From the NCBI RefSeq assembly GCF_030373245.1, contig NZ_JAUCZF010000001.1, forward strand, positions 744,001 through 808,000: a stretch of 64,000 nucleotides of DNA, given 5' to 3'. Origin of the DNA: Hydrogenophaga sp. Its GTDB lineage: Bacteria; Pseudomonadota; Gammaproteobacteria; Burkholderiales; Burkholderiaceae_C. The notes below the pieces were generated by a model. That model did no database searches and had not been told where the DNA came from. It saw nothing but the letters and a program-made list of their open reading frames with translations. The translations under genes were made by a program, and so were the position numbers. Positions within the stretch are counted from its first letter, which is position 1; each line of letters starts with the position of its first letter. Positions 42,538 through 52,141 of this stretch are shown here, in pieces.

Positions 42538-42876
42538 GGCAGTGTTGGTGCAAGGCGTGCTTTCGGGGTACCGATGACAGCTCATCGCATACCACTGGGG
42601 GTGTCGGTCGATTTTCTCTGTTTTCGCTCCGCCGACGATGCAAACTGAAGCGCAGATGCGGTGGCTGTCTGTCGCACACGCGTCAAGGAGAAAAAAGAAT
42701 TTTGCGCCCGCTGGTCAATTTACCTTTGAAATCAAGCATTTAAAAAAAATAGGGGGAAGTGCCAATGGGGAAAACCCGAGCACACGAAAGCCGGGTTGGC
42801 CGCGACGATCAACGGTGACCCTGTCGGGAATTCGACCTCCGTACCGGGGCACCCAAGCAACATCACAGGAGACACG

Positions 42877-44040
42877 ATGACCCAAGTTCACGAAGACGCT
42901 CAATCCCAGGCCAGCAAGGCTCCTGACGGAAACCGCCGCCGTTTCTTTGGCAAGGCGGCTTCTGCTGTCGTGGCAGCCCCCCTGATTGGCGCGCCCATGA
43001 TCGCCGTTGCACAGGCCCCGGTGGTGTTCAAGATGCAGGGGTCCTGGGGTCCCAACGAAATCTTCAGCGAAATGGCGCAACAGTACGTCACCCGCGTGAA
43101 CGAAATGTCCGGTGGCCGCCTGAAAATCGAGTACCTGCCTGCGGGTGCCGTGGTCAAGCCTTTCGAGATCATTGATGCCGTGAGCAAAGGCGTGCTCGAC
43201 GGTGGTCACCACGTGTCCGGATACTGGTACGGCAAGTCCAAAGTGGCCTCCTTGTTCGGCACTGGCCCCGTCAGCGGTGCCACCCCAGAAATCGGGCTGA
43301 GCTGGATCCACATCGGTGGCGGCCAGCAACTGTGGGACAAGCTTGTCGCCAAGATGAACCTCAACGTCGTTGGCTTTTTCTCCTTCCCCATGCCCTCGCA
43401 GCCTCTGGGATGGTTCAAGCAGGCCCCGCCAAAGACAGCCGCTGCGCTCAAGGGCTTCAAGTACCGCACCATCGGTCTGGCAGCCGACCTGATGCAGGAA
43501 CTCGGCATGGCCGTGGCTCAGCTGCCCGGCGGCGAGATCGTTCCCGCCATGCAGCGCGGTGTGATCGACGCGTTCGAATTCAACAACCCCACTGCTGACA
43601 TGCGCTTTGGTGCGCAAGACGTGTCGAAGTTTTATTCGATGGGCTCCTTCCACCAGGCTCAGGAATTCTTCGAGATCATCTTCAACAAGGACAAGTACAA
43701 CGCTTTGCCTGCGGACCTCAAGGCCATCTTGAAGTACGCGGCCGAAGCGGCTTCGACCGCATCCACGGCCCTGGCTCACGAGAACTACTCGAAAGATCTG
43801 CAAGAGCTGATCGTCAAGCACAAGGTTCAGGTGTCACGCACCACCACCGACGTTTACCGCGGTCAACTGGCCGCCTGGGACACAGTCACGGCCAAGCTGG
43901 AGAAGGAAGTCGACATGTTCAAAGAAGTGAACGACTCCCTCAAAGCCTGGTCGCGCCGCGTCGGTTTTTATCACTTCACCAACGAAGCCAACTACAAGAT
44001 GGCTTTTGAGCACGTGCAGAAAACCAAGCTGCCCGTCTGA
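42877..44040 (+). CDS. TRAP transporter substrate-binding protein (DctP-like)
   Basis: A 387-residue periplasmic receptor from MTQVHEDAQSQ (AGGAG five bases upstream). GNRRRFFGKAASAVVAAPLIGAPMIAVAQA is a twin-arginine signal, so it is exported folded. The mature part is of the DctP family: VVFKMQGSWGPNEIFSEMAQQYVTRVNEMSGGRLKIEYLPAGAVVKPFEIIDAVSKGVLDGGH, and the ligand Arg region FKYRTIGLAADLMQELG. The extended GGHHVSGYWYGKSKVASLFGTGPVSG suggests the group binding 2-oxo acids or similar carboxylates. A hairpin terminator/attenuator separates it from the permease genes, consistent with higher need for the receptor. Confidence 0.93.
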   Translation: MTQVHEDAQSQASKAPDGNRRRFFGKAASAVVAAPLIGAPMIAVAQAPVVFKMQGSWGPNEIFSEMAQQYVTRVNEMSGGRLKIEYLPAGAVVKPFEIIDAVSKGVLDGGHHVSGYWYGKSKVASLFGTGPVSGATPEIGLSWIHIGGGQQLWDKLVAKMNLNVVGFFSFPMPSQPLGWFKQAPPKTAAALKGFKYRTIGLAADLMQELGMAVAQLPGGEIVPAMQRGVIDAFEFNNPTADMRFGAQDVSKFYSMGSFHQAQEFFEIIFNKDKYNALPADLKAILKYAAEAASTASTALAHENYSKDLQELIVKHKVQVSRTTTDVYRGQLAAWDTVTAKLEKEVDMFKEVNDSLKAWSRRVGFYHFTNEANYKMAFEHVQKTKLPV

Positions 44041-44057
44041 CGACTGGCTCGCACCTG

Positions 44058-44095
44058 AAGGCTGTCGGAACTGGTTCCGGCAGCCTTTGTTTTTG
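44058..44095 (+). terminator. Hairpin attenuator between TRAP receptor and permease genes
   Basis: A 13-bp stem (AAGGCTG-t-CGGAA with TTCCG-g-CAGCCTT) closed by CTGG and followed by TTTGTTTTT, 17 bases after the receptor stop. It would end most transcripts and let some proceed to dctQ and dctM. Confidence 0.88.
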
Positions 44096-44115
44096 TCGGC
44101 AAAGAGGTAGATCGC

Positions 44116-44691
44116 ATGGAACTCTGGATTCGCAGGATCGACGTATTGAGCAAATCGATCGGGCACGCTTTTTCGTGGTGTGTGCTGATATTGACCGCAT
44201 CCACCTGTTATGAGGTTTTCATGCGCTATGTGCTCAACAGCCCTACCGTTTGGGCCTTTGACATGAGCTACATGATGTACGGTGCTTTGTTCATGATGTC
44301 TGGCGCCTACGCTGTGTCGCGCAACTCACATGTGCGCGGCGACTTCCTCTACCGCAAATGGTCCAACCGCACGCAGGCCAAAGTCGACCTGGTGCTGTAT
44401 CTGGTGTTCTTTTTCCCAGCCATTTTTGCGATGGTTTTCACCGGCGGCCAGTACGCCTTTGAGAGCGCGCGAATTTTGGAGTCGAGTGTGAACAGCCCTG
44501 CCGGGGTGCCTGTGTGGCCCTTGAAGACGGTCATATTTGTTGCTGGCCTGACCTTGTTGATTGCTGGCGCGGCCGAGCTGATGCGCTGCCTGGTGTGCAT
44601 ACGGACCGGCGAGTGGCTTCCCCGAAGCGGCGACGTCGAAGAACTTGAACAAACACTGATCCAACAGCACACCGAGAAAGCCGCGTCATGA
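44116..44691 (+). CDS. TRAP transporter small permease (DctQ-like)
   Basis: A 191-residue membrane protein with four predicted helices (about 15-40, 50-70, 90-115, 135-155). It has the DctQ pattern: MRYVLNSPTVWAFDMSYMMYGALFMMSGAYAVSRNSHVRGDFLYRKW, including the conserved polar Arg/Asp residues. It would pair with the large permease to form the Na+-driven TRAP channel. Its stop overlaps the start of the next gene by four bases (ATGA). The C-terminal tail is acidic. Confidence 0.92.
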   Translation: MELWIRRIDVLSKSIGHAFSWCVLILTASTCYEVFMRYVLNSPTVWAFDMSYMMYGALFMMSGAYAVSRNSHVRGDFLYRKWSNRTQAKVDLVLYLVFFFPAIFAMVFTGGQYAFESARILESSVNSPAGVPVWPLKTVIFVAGLTLLIAGAAELMRCLVCIRTGEWLPRSGDVEELEQTLIQQHTEKAAS

Positions 44692-46097
44692 GTGACCCCA
44701 TCATTGCCCTCTTCATGCTGGGCATTTTTATCTTCTTCATTTTTCTGGGGTTCCCCATTGCCTTCACCTTGATGGCCATGGGCATCGGGTTCGGCTTTTA
44801 CGCCTACTTCACGCCCGACCAGCTGATCTGGGATAACCGCATTCTTTACCTCTTCACGCAGAACACCTTCAGCGTGATGAACAACGATGTGCTGATATCG
44901 ATACCCTTGTTCTTATTCATGGGCTACATCATCGAGCGGGCCAACATCCTGGACAGACTGTTCCTGAGTCTCCAGGTGGGTTTACGCTTTTTGCCAGGCT
45001 CCATGGCCGTGGCAGCCTTGGTGACCTGCGCGCTTTTTGCTACAGCCACCGGCATCGTGGGTGCAGTGGTCACTCTGATGGGCTTGATCGCCTTGCCGCC
45101 CATGCTCAAGGCCGGCTATGACCAGAAACTGGCGAGTGGCGTCATCACTGCAGGCGGCACCCTGGGTATCCTGATTCCACCCTCGATCTTGCTCATCGTG
45201 TACGCCGCCACGGCCAGCGTGTCGGTGGTCAAGTTGTACGCCGCGGCCATCATTCCGGGCTTCACGCTTGCAGCGTTGTACGTAATCTACATCATCGTGC
45301 GCGCCACCCTGAACCCCTCTTTGTGCCCCAAACCCAAAGACATGGATCACTACACGGTTTGGGAGAGTGCGCTGCTGGTGCTCAAGGCGTTCGTACCTTT
45401 GGCGGCGCTGATCATGGCGGTGCTGGGCTCCATCCTGTTTGGCTTGGCCACCCCCAGCGAAGCGGCGGCGATGGGCGCCCTGGGCGGGATCATCCTTGCC
45501 GTCGTTTACCGAGCATTCACCTGGCAGCGGCTTCGCGAGTCGGTGTACCTTACCGCGCGCACCTCGGCCATGGTGTGTTTCCTGTTCGTGGGTGCAGCCA
45601 CCTTTGCGTCGGTATTCTCATACCTGGGTGGTGAGCATGTGGTCAAGGACTTCATGCTGGCCTTGGAGCTTTCCCCCGTCCAGTTTCTTTTGCTTTCGCA
45701 GTTGCTGATTTTCATTCTCGGCTGGCCCCTGGAGTGGAGCGAGATCATCATCATCTTCGTGCCCATCTTCCTGCCACTGCTGCCCTTGTACGGCATCGAC
45801 CCGATCCTGTTCGGCATCCTGATCGCCATCAACTTGCAGACTTCGTTCCTGACGCCGCCGATGGCGATGTCAGCCTATTATTTGAAAGGGGTTGCACCCA
45901 AAAGTCTGCACCTGGTGACCATCTTCAAAGGTTGCCTGCCATTTGTCGGCATGGTGCTGTTCACACTGGCCATGACCTATGTCTACCCCGCCATGGTGAC
46001 CTATCTGCCCGATCACTTCTTCAACCAGGCGGTGGAAATCGAGAGAGATCCCAACGATACTTCCATCGTCAACCCCGATTTCTTCAAAGTTGATTGA
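44688..46097 (+). CDS. TRAP transporter large permease (DctM-like)
   Basis: A 469-residue polytopic protein with about 12 helices, starting inside the dctQ stop. DctM landmarks: FLGFPIAFTLMAMGIGFGFYAYF, NDVLISIPLFLFMGYIIERANILDRLF, ATATGIVGAVVTLMGLIALPPMLKAGYDQKLASGVITAGGTLGILIPPSI (central substrate/Na+ region), LFGLATPSEAAAMGALGGI, and FLTPPMAMSAYYLKGVAP near the end. Its stop TGA shares one base with the amidase start (TGATG), so the operon continues. Confidence 0.94.
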   Translation: MSDPIIALFMLGIFIFFIFLGFPIAFTLMAMGIGFGFYAYFTPDQLIWDNRILYLFTQNTFSVMNNDVLISIPLFLFMGYIIERANILDRLFLSLQVGLRFLPGSMAVAALVTCALFATATGIVGAVVTLMGLIALPPMLKAGYDQKLASGVITAGGTLGILIPPSILLIVYAATASVSVVKLYAAAIIPGFTLAALYVIYIIVRATLNPSLCPKPKDMDHYTVWESALLVLKAFVPLAALIMAVLGSILFGLATPSEAAAMGALGGIILAVVYRAFTWQRLRESVYLTARTSAMVCFLFVGAATFASVFSYLGGEHVVKDFMLALELSPVQFLLLSQLLIFILGWPLEWSEIIIIFVPIFLPLLPLYGIDPILFGILIAINLQTSFLTPPMAMSAYYLKGVAPKSLHLVTIFKGCLPFVGMVLFTLAMTYVYPAMVTYLPDHFFNQAVEIERDPNDTSIVNPDFFKVD

Positions 46098-47449
46098 TGA
46101 CTGAACGCACAAGAAACGTCTCCGAACTCAATGGTTTGGAGATCCGGGAGCATCTGCTCAGTGGTCAGGAAACGGTGGAAGAGTTCACTGCCAAACTCGG
46201 GCGCTTCGCCGATGTGGCAGACCAAACGGTCAAGGCCTTCGCGCACCGCGATGACCGCGTGGTGGCCCTGCAAGCAGACCACCTGCAGCGCGCGCGCACC
46301 GCAGGTCACCTGCCGGGGCCGCTTTACGGTGTGCCGGTGGGCATCAAGGACATCATCGACACCACCGATTTCCCGACCGAGTACGGCAGCCCCATCCATG
46401 CCGGTCGCTATTCTGTGGGCGATGCCACTGTGGTGTCCCGCTTACGTGCAGCTGGTGCGGTGATCTTCGGAAAAACCGTGACCACCGAGTTCGCAACCTC
46501 GCAACCAGGCGCCACACGCAACCCGCACAACGTGGAACACACCCCTGGCGGCTCGTCCAGCGGTTCGGCCGCCGCCGTCGCCGCAGGCATGGTGCCTGTG
46601 GCTTTGGGTACGCAGACCAACGGCTCCGTGATCCGGCCGGCTTCGTTTTGTGGGGTGTACGCGTTCAAGCCATCGCGCGGACTGCTGCCCCGCACGGGGG
46701 TACTTGATCAGTCGCCATCGCTCGACGAAATCGGCGTCTTCGCACGTAACCTTGAAGACATCGCAAAAGTCACCGAAATCATGTCGGGTGACGATGGCCA
46801 GGATCCCGCCAGCGCGCGCCAGTCGCCGCGACTTCTCTACGATGTGGCGATTTCAGAGCCGCCTCTGAAGCCAAAATTCTGTTTCGTCCGAACCCCTTGG
46901 TGGGATGACGTGGAGCCCGAGGCACGTGAAGCCTATGAAGCATTCGTGGAACATCTGGGTGATTGCGTCGAGTACGCTCAGCTGCCCGACATCGTGAAAA
47001 AGACGGCCCTCTGGCTGACCACCGTCAACGAGGTTGAACTCGGCGTGTGCCTGCAGCAGGAGTGGAACCACAACCGGGAACTGCTGAGCGAAACCTTGCG
47101 CGCGCGGGTTGAGAAGTCCATGGCCATTTCGGGCACCGAGTACCTGATCGCCAAAGGCCGCATGATCCACGTCATGAGTGCGTTTGACGAGTACTTCGCC
47201 TCTTTCGATGCGATTTTGTGTCCGGCTGCATTGGGAACTGCACCGCACGGTCTGGCGTCCACCGGCAACCCGATCATGCAGACTGCGTGGAGCTTTGCTG
47301 GATTGCCCAGCGTCAATTTGCCACTGCTGAGCCTGTCGAATGGGTTGCCGCTGGGCGTGCAGGCGGTGGGTTCGTACCGGAATGACGGCCGGTTGCTGCG
47401 CTCGTCTCGCTGGTTGGTGTCTGAGTTTGTCAAGAGGAACATGTCATGA
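46097..47449 (+). CDS. Amidase (amidase signature family)
   Basis: A 450-residue amidase signature enzyme with start in TGATG after the large permease gene. The catalytic Lys84 (GVPVGIKDIIDT), the Ser-rich core GGSSSGSAAAVAAG (151-164) and Ser177 (GTQTNGSVIRPASF) give the Ser-Ser-Lys triad. The C-terminal half has SVNLPLLSLSNGLPLGVQAVG, also a family feature. No signal peptide. The fused position at the end of a TRAP operon suggests it hydrolyses the amide imported by the transporter or its first product. Substrate unknown. The 58-residue gene overlaps its stop by four bases. Confidence 0.93.
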   Translation: MTERTRNVSELNGLEIREHLLSGQETVEEFTAKLGRFADVADQTVKAFAHRDDRVVALQADHLQRARTAGHLPGPLYGVPVGIKDIIDTTDFPTEYGSPIHAGRYSVGDATVVSRLRAAGAVIFGKTVTTEFATSQPGATRNPHNVEHTPGGSSSGSAAAVAAGMVPVALGTQTNGSVIRPASFCGVYAFKPSRGLLPRTGVLDQSPSLDEIGVFARNLEDIAKVTEIMSGDDGQDPASARQSPRLLYDVAISEPPLKPKFCFVRTPWWDDVEPEAREAYEAFVEHLGDCVEYAQLPDIVKKTALWLTTVNEVELGVCLQQEWNHNRELLSETLRARVEKSMAISGTEYLIAKGRMIHVMSAFDEYFASFDAILCPAALGTAPHGLASTGNPIMQTAWSFAGLPSVNLPLLSLSNGLPLGVQAVGSYRNDGRLLRSSRWLVSEFVKRNMS

Positions 47450-47622
47450 AATCGCTTCGACGTGCCACGGGCCTCATTGGTCTGATCTTGCTGGGCGCTT
47501 TTTTGGTGCCCTACATCATGAAGCTGCCGCAACTCGATATCACCGTCATTTTGCTGGGAGGTTTGGGTTTGGCGGTTTATGACTATTTTTCAAGCGGCAA
47601 CGATGAAGACGGGTCACCTTGA
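47446..47622 (+). CDS. Small membrane protein (58 aa) at the end of the TRAP-amidase operon
   Basis: A 58-residue reading frame that starts inside the amidase stop codon (ATGA). MKSLRRATGLIGLILLGAFL is a positively charged start and first membrane helix (about 8-24); a second helix lies at about 31-48 (ITVILLGGLGLAVY), and the tail FSSGNDEDGSP is acidic. Two helices with a short PYIMKLPQLD turn, basic inside and acidic end, make a plausible small integral membrane protein. Stop-start overlap with the amidase and codon use like its neighbours argue that it is real. Function unknown; it could steady the transporter. Confidence 0.7.
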   Translation: MKSLRRATGLIGLILLGAFLVPYIMKLPQLDITVILLGGLGLAVYDYFSSGNDEDGSP

Positions 47623-47726
47623 TCTTCATGGATCGGTGATTGGGGCTGCCTGCGCGGCGATGCGACATCGAGATTGTTCGCGCCTGCAACTGAGGGAAAG
47701 TCACAAAGGGAGCGAAAACCGCTACC

Positions 47727-47750
47727 ATTGACGTTTACGTAAACGTCAAT
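47727..47750. promoter_or_regulatory. 24-bp perfect palindrome upstream of ppk2-icmF
   Basis: Half-site ATTGACGTTTAC is followed directly by its exact inverse, 44 bases before the PPK2 start. The ACGTTTACGTAAACGT core has the form of operators bound by MerR-family LiuR-type regulators of branched-chain and fatty acid catabolism, from memory. No such regulator is encoded in the window. Overlap with a promoter is likely given the position. Confidence 0.75.
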
Positions 47751-47794
47751 TGGCGACGCGCCTGATGGGGCGCATCGCAGCAACAAGGAACGCC

Positions 47795-48694
47795 ATGGCC
47801 AGCTTCAGCGACGTCGTCCTGCCCTTTCCGTCGTCGACCCTGCATGCAGGCAAAGGCAGCCCGTGGCGCGACTGGCAAGTCGGCGAGAGCTCGCCGGACA
47901 ACGACAAGAAAAATGGCAACCGGGTGTCGCTGGCCAAGTTCAAGTCCGACGCCATGCCCTACTCCACCGGCAACAAGCTTGAGGACAAAGCTGCGGTCGA
48001 GGCCCTCGCTCAGGAAATCGACGGTCTGCAAAACCTGTTCTTTGCCGATGGTCGTTTCAAGATGCTGGTGGTGCTGCAAGGCACCGACACCTCCGGCAAA
48101 GACGGCACGGTTCGCGGCGTGTTTGCGCGCACCAGCCCGCTGGGCGTGCACACCGTGGGCTGGAAGGCGCCGACCGAGACCGAACGCGCTCACGACTTCC
48201 TCTGGCGCATCCACCAGCGCGTGCCAGGTGCTGGCCAGATCATGGTGTTCAACCGCAGCCACTACGAAGATGTGCTGGTGCCGGTGGTCAATCGCTGGAT
48301 CACGCCCGAACAGACCCGGCAGCGCTACCAGCACATCAACGAATTTGAGCAGTTGCTGGCCGAGAGCGGCACGGTGATCCTCAAGTGCATGCTGCACATC
48401 AGCAAGGAAGAGCAGCGCGAACGCCTGCAAGACCGCATCGACGATCCGACCAAGCACTGGAAATTCAGCATGGGCGATGTCGAGGTGCGCAAGCAGTGGG
48501 ACGACTACCAGCGCGCCTACGAAGACCTGCTGGGCGCCACCAGCACGCCCTGGGCACCCTGGACCGTGGTACCCGCCGACACCAAGACCCACCGCAATCT
48601 CATGATCGCCACGCTGGTCCGCGACTGCCTCAAGGCGCTGGACCTGCGCTTTCCGCCACAAGACCCGACCCACGCCGGTCTGCGCATCGAATAG
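47795..48694 (+). CDS. ppk2: Polyphosphate kinase 2 family protein
   Basis: A 299-residue PPK2 from MASFSDVVLPF (AAGGA five bases before the ATG). It uses polyphosphate to phosphorylate nucleotides, or the reverse. Motifs: Walker A VLQGTDTSGKDGTVRG (96-105, Lys102), lid region GWKAPTETERAHDFLWRIHQRVPGAGQIMVFNRSHYEDVLVPVV with the Walker B, and NEFEQLLAESGTVILKCMLHISKEEQRERLQDRIDDPTKHWKF. Length suits the single-domain class I or III. The NRSHYEDV form (Asn in place of Asp) is seen in class III-like PPK2, which accept AMP and ADP; class is not settled here. It is 27 bases upstream of icmF. Confidence 0.93.
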   Translation: MASFSDVVLPFPSSTLHAGKGSPWRDWQVGESSPDNDKKNGNRVSLAKFKSDAMPYSTGNKLEDKAAVEALAQEIDGLQNLFFADGRFKMLVVLQGTDTSGKDGTVRGVFARTSPLGVHTVGWKAPTETERAHDFLWRIHQRVPGAGQIMVFNRSHYEDVLVPVVNRWITPEQTRQRYQHINEFEQLLAESGTVILKCMLHISKEEQRERLQDRIDDPTKHWKFSMGDVEVRKQWDDYQRAYEDLLGATSTPWAPWTVVPADTKTHRNLMIATLVRDCLKALDLRFPPQDPTHAGLRIE

Positions 48695-48721
48695 CACCTG
48701 AACCGCACCACGGACACCGCC

Positions 48722-51700
48722 ATGACCCAGCTCTCCGCCGACTACCAGGCCCTCGCCAATTACCGCCCCACGAACAAAGTGCGCTTCGTGACCGCTGCCA
48801 GCCTGTTTGATGGTCACGACGCCGCCATCAACATCATGCGCCGCATCCTGCAAGGCATGGGTGCCGAGGTGATCCACTTGGGTCACAACCGCTCGGTAGA
48901 CGACGTGGTCACGGCTGCGCTGCAGGAAGACGCGCAGGGCATCGCAATCAGCTCCTACCAAGGCGGCCATGTGGAGTATTTCAAATACATGGTTGACCTG
49001 CTGCGCGAGCGCGGTGGCCAGCACATTCAGGTGTTTGGCGGCGGCGGCGGCGTGATCGTACCGGCCGAAATCCGCGAGTTGCAAGGCTACGGCGTGGCCC
49101 GCATCTACAGCCCCGAAGATGGCCAGACTATGGGGCTGGCCGGCATGATCGGCGAGATGGTGATGCGCTGCGACCGCGACATCAACGCGCACGCCCCCAC
49201 CGAACTCTCTGCGATTCAAGGGCATGGCGACATGGCCTGGCGAGCGCTGGCTCAGCTGATCACCGCCATCGAAAACGGTCAGGTGCAGCCAGCACTGATG
49301 GATACCCTGCGGACCCACGCGACGGGTATCCAGACACCGGTGCTCGGCATCACCGGTACCGGCGGCGCCGGCAAGTCATCGCTGACCGACGAACTGATCC
49401 GCCGCGTACGGCTGGATCAAGACGATGCTCTGCGCATCGCCGTGATTTCAATCGACCCCTCACGCCGCAAGAGCGGCGGCGCCCTGCTGGGCGACCGCAT
49501 CCGCATGAACGCCATCACCCCCTGGCAACAGGGCCCGCGAGTCTACATGCGCAGCCTCGCCACGCGAGACACCAGCAGCGAGATCAGCGCCGCCTTGCCT
49601 GACGTGCTGGCAGCCTGCAAGGTGGCGGGATTCAACCTCATCGTGGTCGAGACCTCGGGCATCGGCCAGGGCGACGCCGCCATCGTGCCGCATGTGGACA
49701 TTCCCTTGTATGTGATGACGCCGGAATTCGGGGCGGCCAGCCAGCTGGAGAAGATCGACATGCTCGACTTCGCCGAGTTTGTCGCCATCAACAAATTCGA
49801 CCGCAAGGGATCGCTGGATGCCCTGCGCGACGTGGCCAAGCAGGTGCAACGCAATCGCGAAGCCTTCACCGTGATGCCCGACACCATGCCGGTGTTTGGC
49901 ACCATGGCCGCCCGCTTCAACGACGACGGCGTGACTGCGCTCTACCAGGCGATCAAGGCACGACTGCAGACACTCGGGCTGGCCCTGAACGAGGAGCGGC
50001 TGCCCGCGGTGAACGTGCGCCACAGCACCAACCAGACCCCCATCGTGCCGCCCGCACGCACCCGCTACCTGGCCGAGATTGCCGAGACGGTGCGGGGCTA
50101 CAAGCGGCGCGCCCGCGCCCAGGCCCAGCTGGCGCGCGAGATCCAGCAGCTGCGCGAGGCCGCGCGCATGCTCGCAGTCGACAAGCCGAACCGACCCAAG
50201 GCCTCGGAAGCGGCGATCGGCCTGGCCCAGGAGCGCGAACTGCAGCAGGACAACGACGCACGCAAACTGCTGACCCAGTGGCCCGACATGCAGAAAGCCT
50301 ACGCCGGCGACGAGTACGTGGTGAAGATCCGCGACAAGGAAATCCGCACATCGCTCACCACCAAAAGTCTCTCGGGCACCGTCATCCGCAAGGTGGCACT
50401 CCCACAGTACGAAGATCACGGTGAAATCCTCAAGTGGCTGATGCTGGACAACGTGCCGGGCACCTACCCGTACACCGCGGGCACCTTCGCCTTCAAGCGT
50501 GAGGGCGAGGATCCAACCCGAATGTTTGCCGGTGAAGGTGACGCCTTCCGCACCAACAAGCGCTTCAAACTGCTCAGCGAAGGCCTGCCCGCCAAGCGCC
50601 TGTCCACCGCTTTCGACTCGGTCACGCTGTACGGCAACGACCCCGATCGACGCCCGGACATCTACGGCAAGGTGGGCAACTCGGGCGTGTCGATCGCCAC
50701 GCTGGACGACATGAAGGTGCTCTACGGCGGCTTTGACCTGTGCCATCCAGGCACCTCGGTATCCATGACCATCAACGGCCCGGCACCCAGCATCCTGGCC
50801 ATGTTCATGAACACCGCCATTGACCAGAACCTGGACAAGTTCAAGGCCGACAACGGGCGAGAGCCCACCGATACCGAAGCGCAGAAGATCAAGGAATGGG
50901 TGCTGGCCAATGTGCGCGGCACGGTGCAGGCCGACATCCTGAAGGAAGACCAGGGCCAGAACACCTGCATCTTCAGCACCGAGTTTTCACTCAAGGTCAT
51001 GGGCGACATCGCCGAGTACTTTGTTCACCACGACGTGCGCAATTTCTACTCGGTGTCTATCTCTGGTTACCACATCGCCGAAGCGGGCGCCAACCCCTTG
51101 AGCCAGCTCGCCTTCACACTCAGCAACGGCTTCACTTTTGTGGAGGCCTACCTGGCGCGCGGCATGCACATTGACGACTTTGCGCCCAACCTGAGCTTCT
51201 TCTTCAGCAACGGCATGGACCCGGAGTACACCGTGCTCGGCCGCGTAGCGCGCCGCATCTGGGCAGTAGCGATGAAAGAGAAGTACGGCGCCAACGAACG
51301 CAGCCAGAAGCTGAAGTACCACGTGCAGACCAGCGGGCGCAGCCTGCACGCGCAGGAGATCCAGTTCAACGACATCCGCACCACGCTGCAGGCGCTGATC
51401 GCCATTTACGACAACTGCAACAGCCTGCACACCAACGCGTTTGACGAGGCCATCACCACGCCGACCGAAGAATCGGTGCGCCGCGCCATGGCGATCCAGC
51501 TCATCATCAACCGCGAATGGGGTCTGGCGAAGAACGAAAACCCCAACCAAGGCGCCTTCATCATCGAGGAGCTGACCGAGCTGGTGGAAGAGGCGGTGCT
51601 GGCCGAGTTTGAGCGCATCGCAGACCGCGGCGGCGTGCTGGGCGCGATGGAGACCGGCTACCAGCGCGGCAAGATCCAGGACGAGTCCATGCACTACGAG

Positions 51701-52015
51701 ATGCTGAAGCACACTGGCGAATACCCCATCGTCGGCGTCAACACCTTCCGCAACCCACACGGGGACCTCACGCCGGAAACGCTGGAGTTGGCGCGCTCCA
51801 CCGAAGAGGAAAAGCAGAGCCAGCTCAAGCGTCTTTCTGACTTCCACACCCGATATGCGAACGAGGCGCCGGCCATGCTGGAGCGCCTGCAGCAGGCGGT
51901 GATCCTCAACCGCAATGTGTTCGAGGTGCTGATGGACGCGGTGCGCGTGTGCTCGCTGGGCCAGATCACCAGCGCGCTGTTTGAAGTGGGTGGACAGTAC
52001 CGACGCAACATGTGA
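48722..52015 (+). CDS. icmF: Fused isobutyryl-CoA mutase (IcmF) with built-in G-protein chaperone
   Basis: A 1097-residue coenzyme B12 enzyme that interconverts isobutyryl-CoA and n-butyryl-CoA. Order: B12-binding domain (about 20-150) with the cobalt-ligand His32 in [16 protein letters not shown]; MeaI-like GTPase domain with Walker [10 protein letters not shown] starting at residue 212 and [14 protein letters not shown]; linker; then the substrate barrel with [32 protein letters not shown] and [27 protein letters not shown]. Fusion of mutase and chaperone defines IcmF and excludes MutB. Length matches the family. It follows ppk2 by 27 bases behind the palindrome. Confidence 0.96.
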   Translation: MTQLSADYQALANYRPTNKVRFVTAASLFDGHDAAINIMRRILQGMGAEVIHLGHNRSVDDVVTAALQEDAQGIAISSYQGGHVEYFKYMVDLLRERGGQHIQVFGGGGGVIVPAEIRELQGYGVARIYSPEDGQTMGLAGMIGEMVMRCDRDINAHAPTELSAIQGHGDMAWRALAQLITAIENGQVQPALMDTLRTHATGIQTPVLGITGTGGAGKSSLTDELIRRVRLDQDDALRIAVISIDPSRRKSGGALLGDRIRMNAITPWQQGPRVYMRSLATRDTSSEISAALPDVLAACKVAGFNLIVVETSGIGQGDAAIVPHVDIPLYVMTPEFGAASQLEKIDMLDFAEFVAINKFDRKGSLDALRDVAKQVQRNREAFTVMPDTMPVFGTMAARFNDDGVTALYQAIKARLQTLGLALNEERLPAVNVRHSTNQTPIVPPARTRYLAEIAETVRGYKRRARAQAQLAREIQQLREAARMLAVDKPNRPKASEAAIGLAQERELQQDNDARKLLTQWPDMQKAYAGDEYVVKIRDKEIRTSLTTKSLSGTVIRKVALPQYEDHGEILKWLMLDNVPGTYPYTAGTFAFKREGEDPTRMFAGEGDAFRTNKRFKLLSEGLPAKRLSTAFDSVTLYGNDPDRRPDIYGKVGNSGVSIATLDDMKVLYGGFDLCHPGTSVSMTINGPAPSILAMFMNTAIDQNLDKFKADNGREPTDTEAQKIKEWVLANVRGTVQADILKEDQGQNTCIFSTEFSLKVMGDIAEYFVHHDVRNFYSVSISGYHIAEAGANPLSQLAFTLSNGFTFVEAYLARGMHIDDFAPNLSFFFSNGMDPEYTVLGRVARRIWAVAMKEKYGANERSQKLKYHVQTSGRSLHAQEIQFNDIRTTLQALIAIYDNCNSLHTNAFDEAITTPTEESVRRAMAIQLIINREWGLAKNENPNQGAFIIEELTELVEEAVLAEFERIADRGGVLGAMETGYQRGKIQDESMHYEMLKHTGEYPIVGVNTFRNPHGDLTPETLELARSTEEEKQSQLKRLSDFHTRYANEAPAMLERLQQAVILNRNVFEVLMDAVRVCSLGQITSALFEVGGQYRRNM

Positions 52016-52141
52016 TGGCGGGCAACCGGAGCCACTGGCGCAGATAAGTTGCGGATTGCTGGCGCTGTTCCCTCGCTCTGAGCTGCCATGGGCTGCTAGA
52101 CTGAAAGAGGAAGTCAGCCACACCCCGCAGCGCCCCGCACC

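Noticed and set aside
47735-49318. 527-codon frame antisense to ppk2 and icmF
   Set aside because: Crosses two certain genes and an intergenic palindrome; no domain seen.
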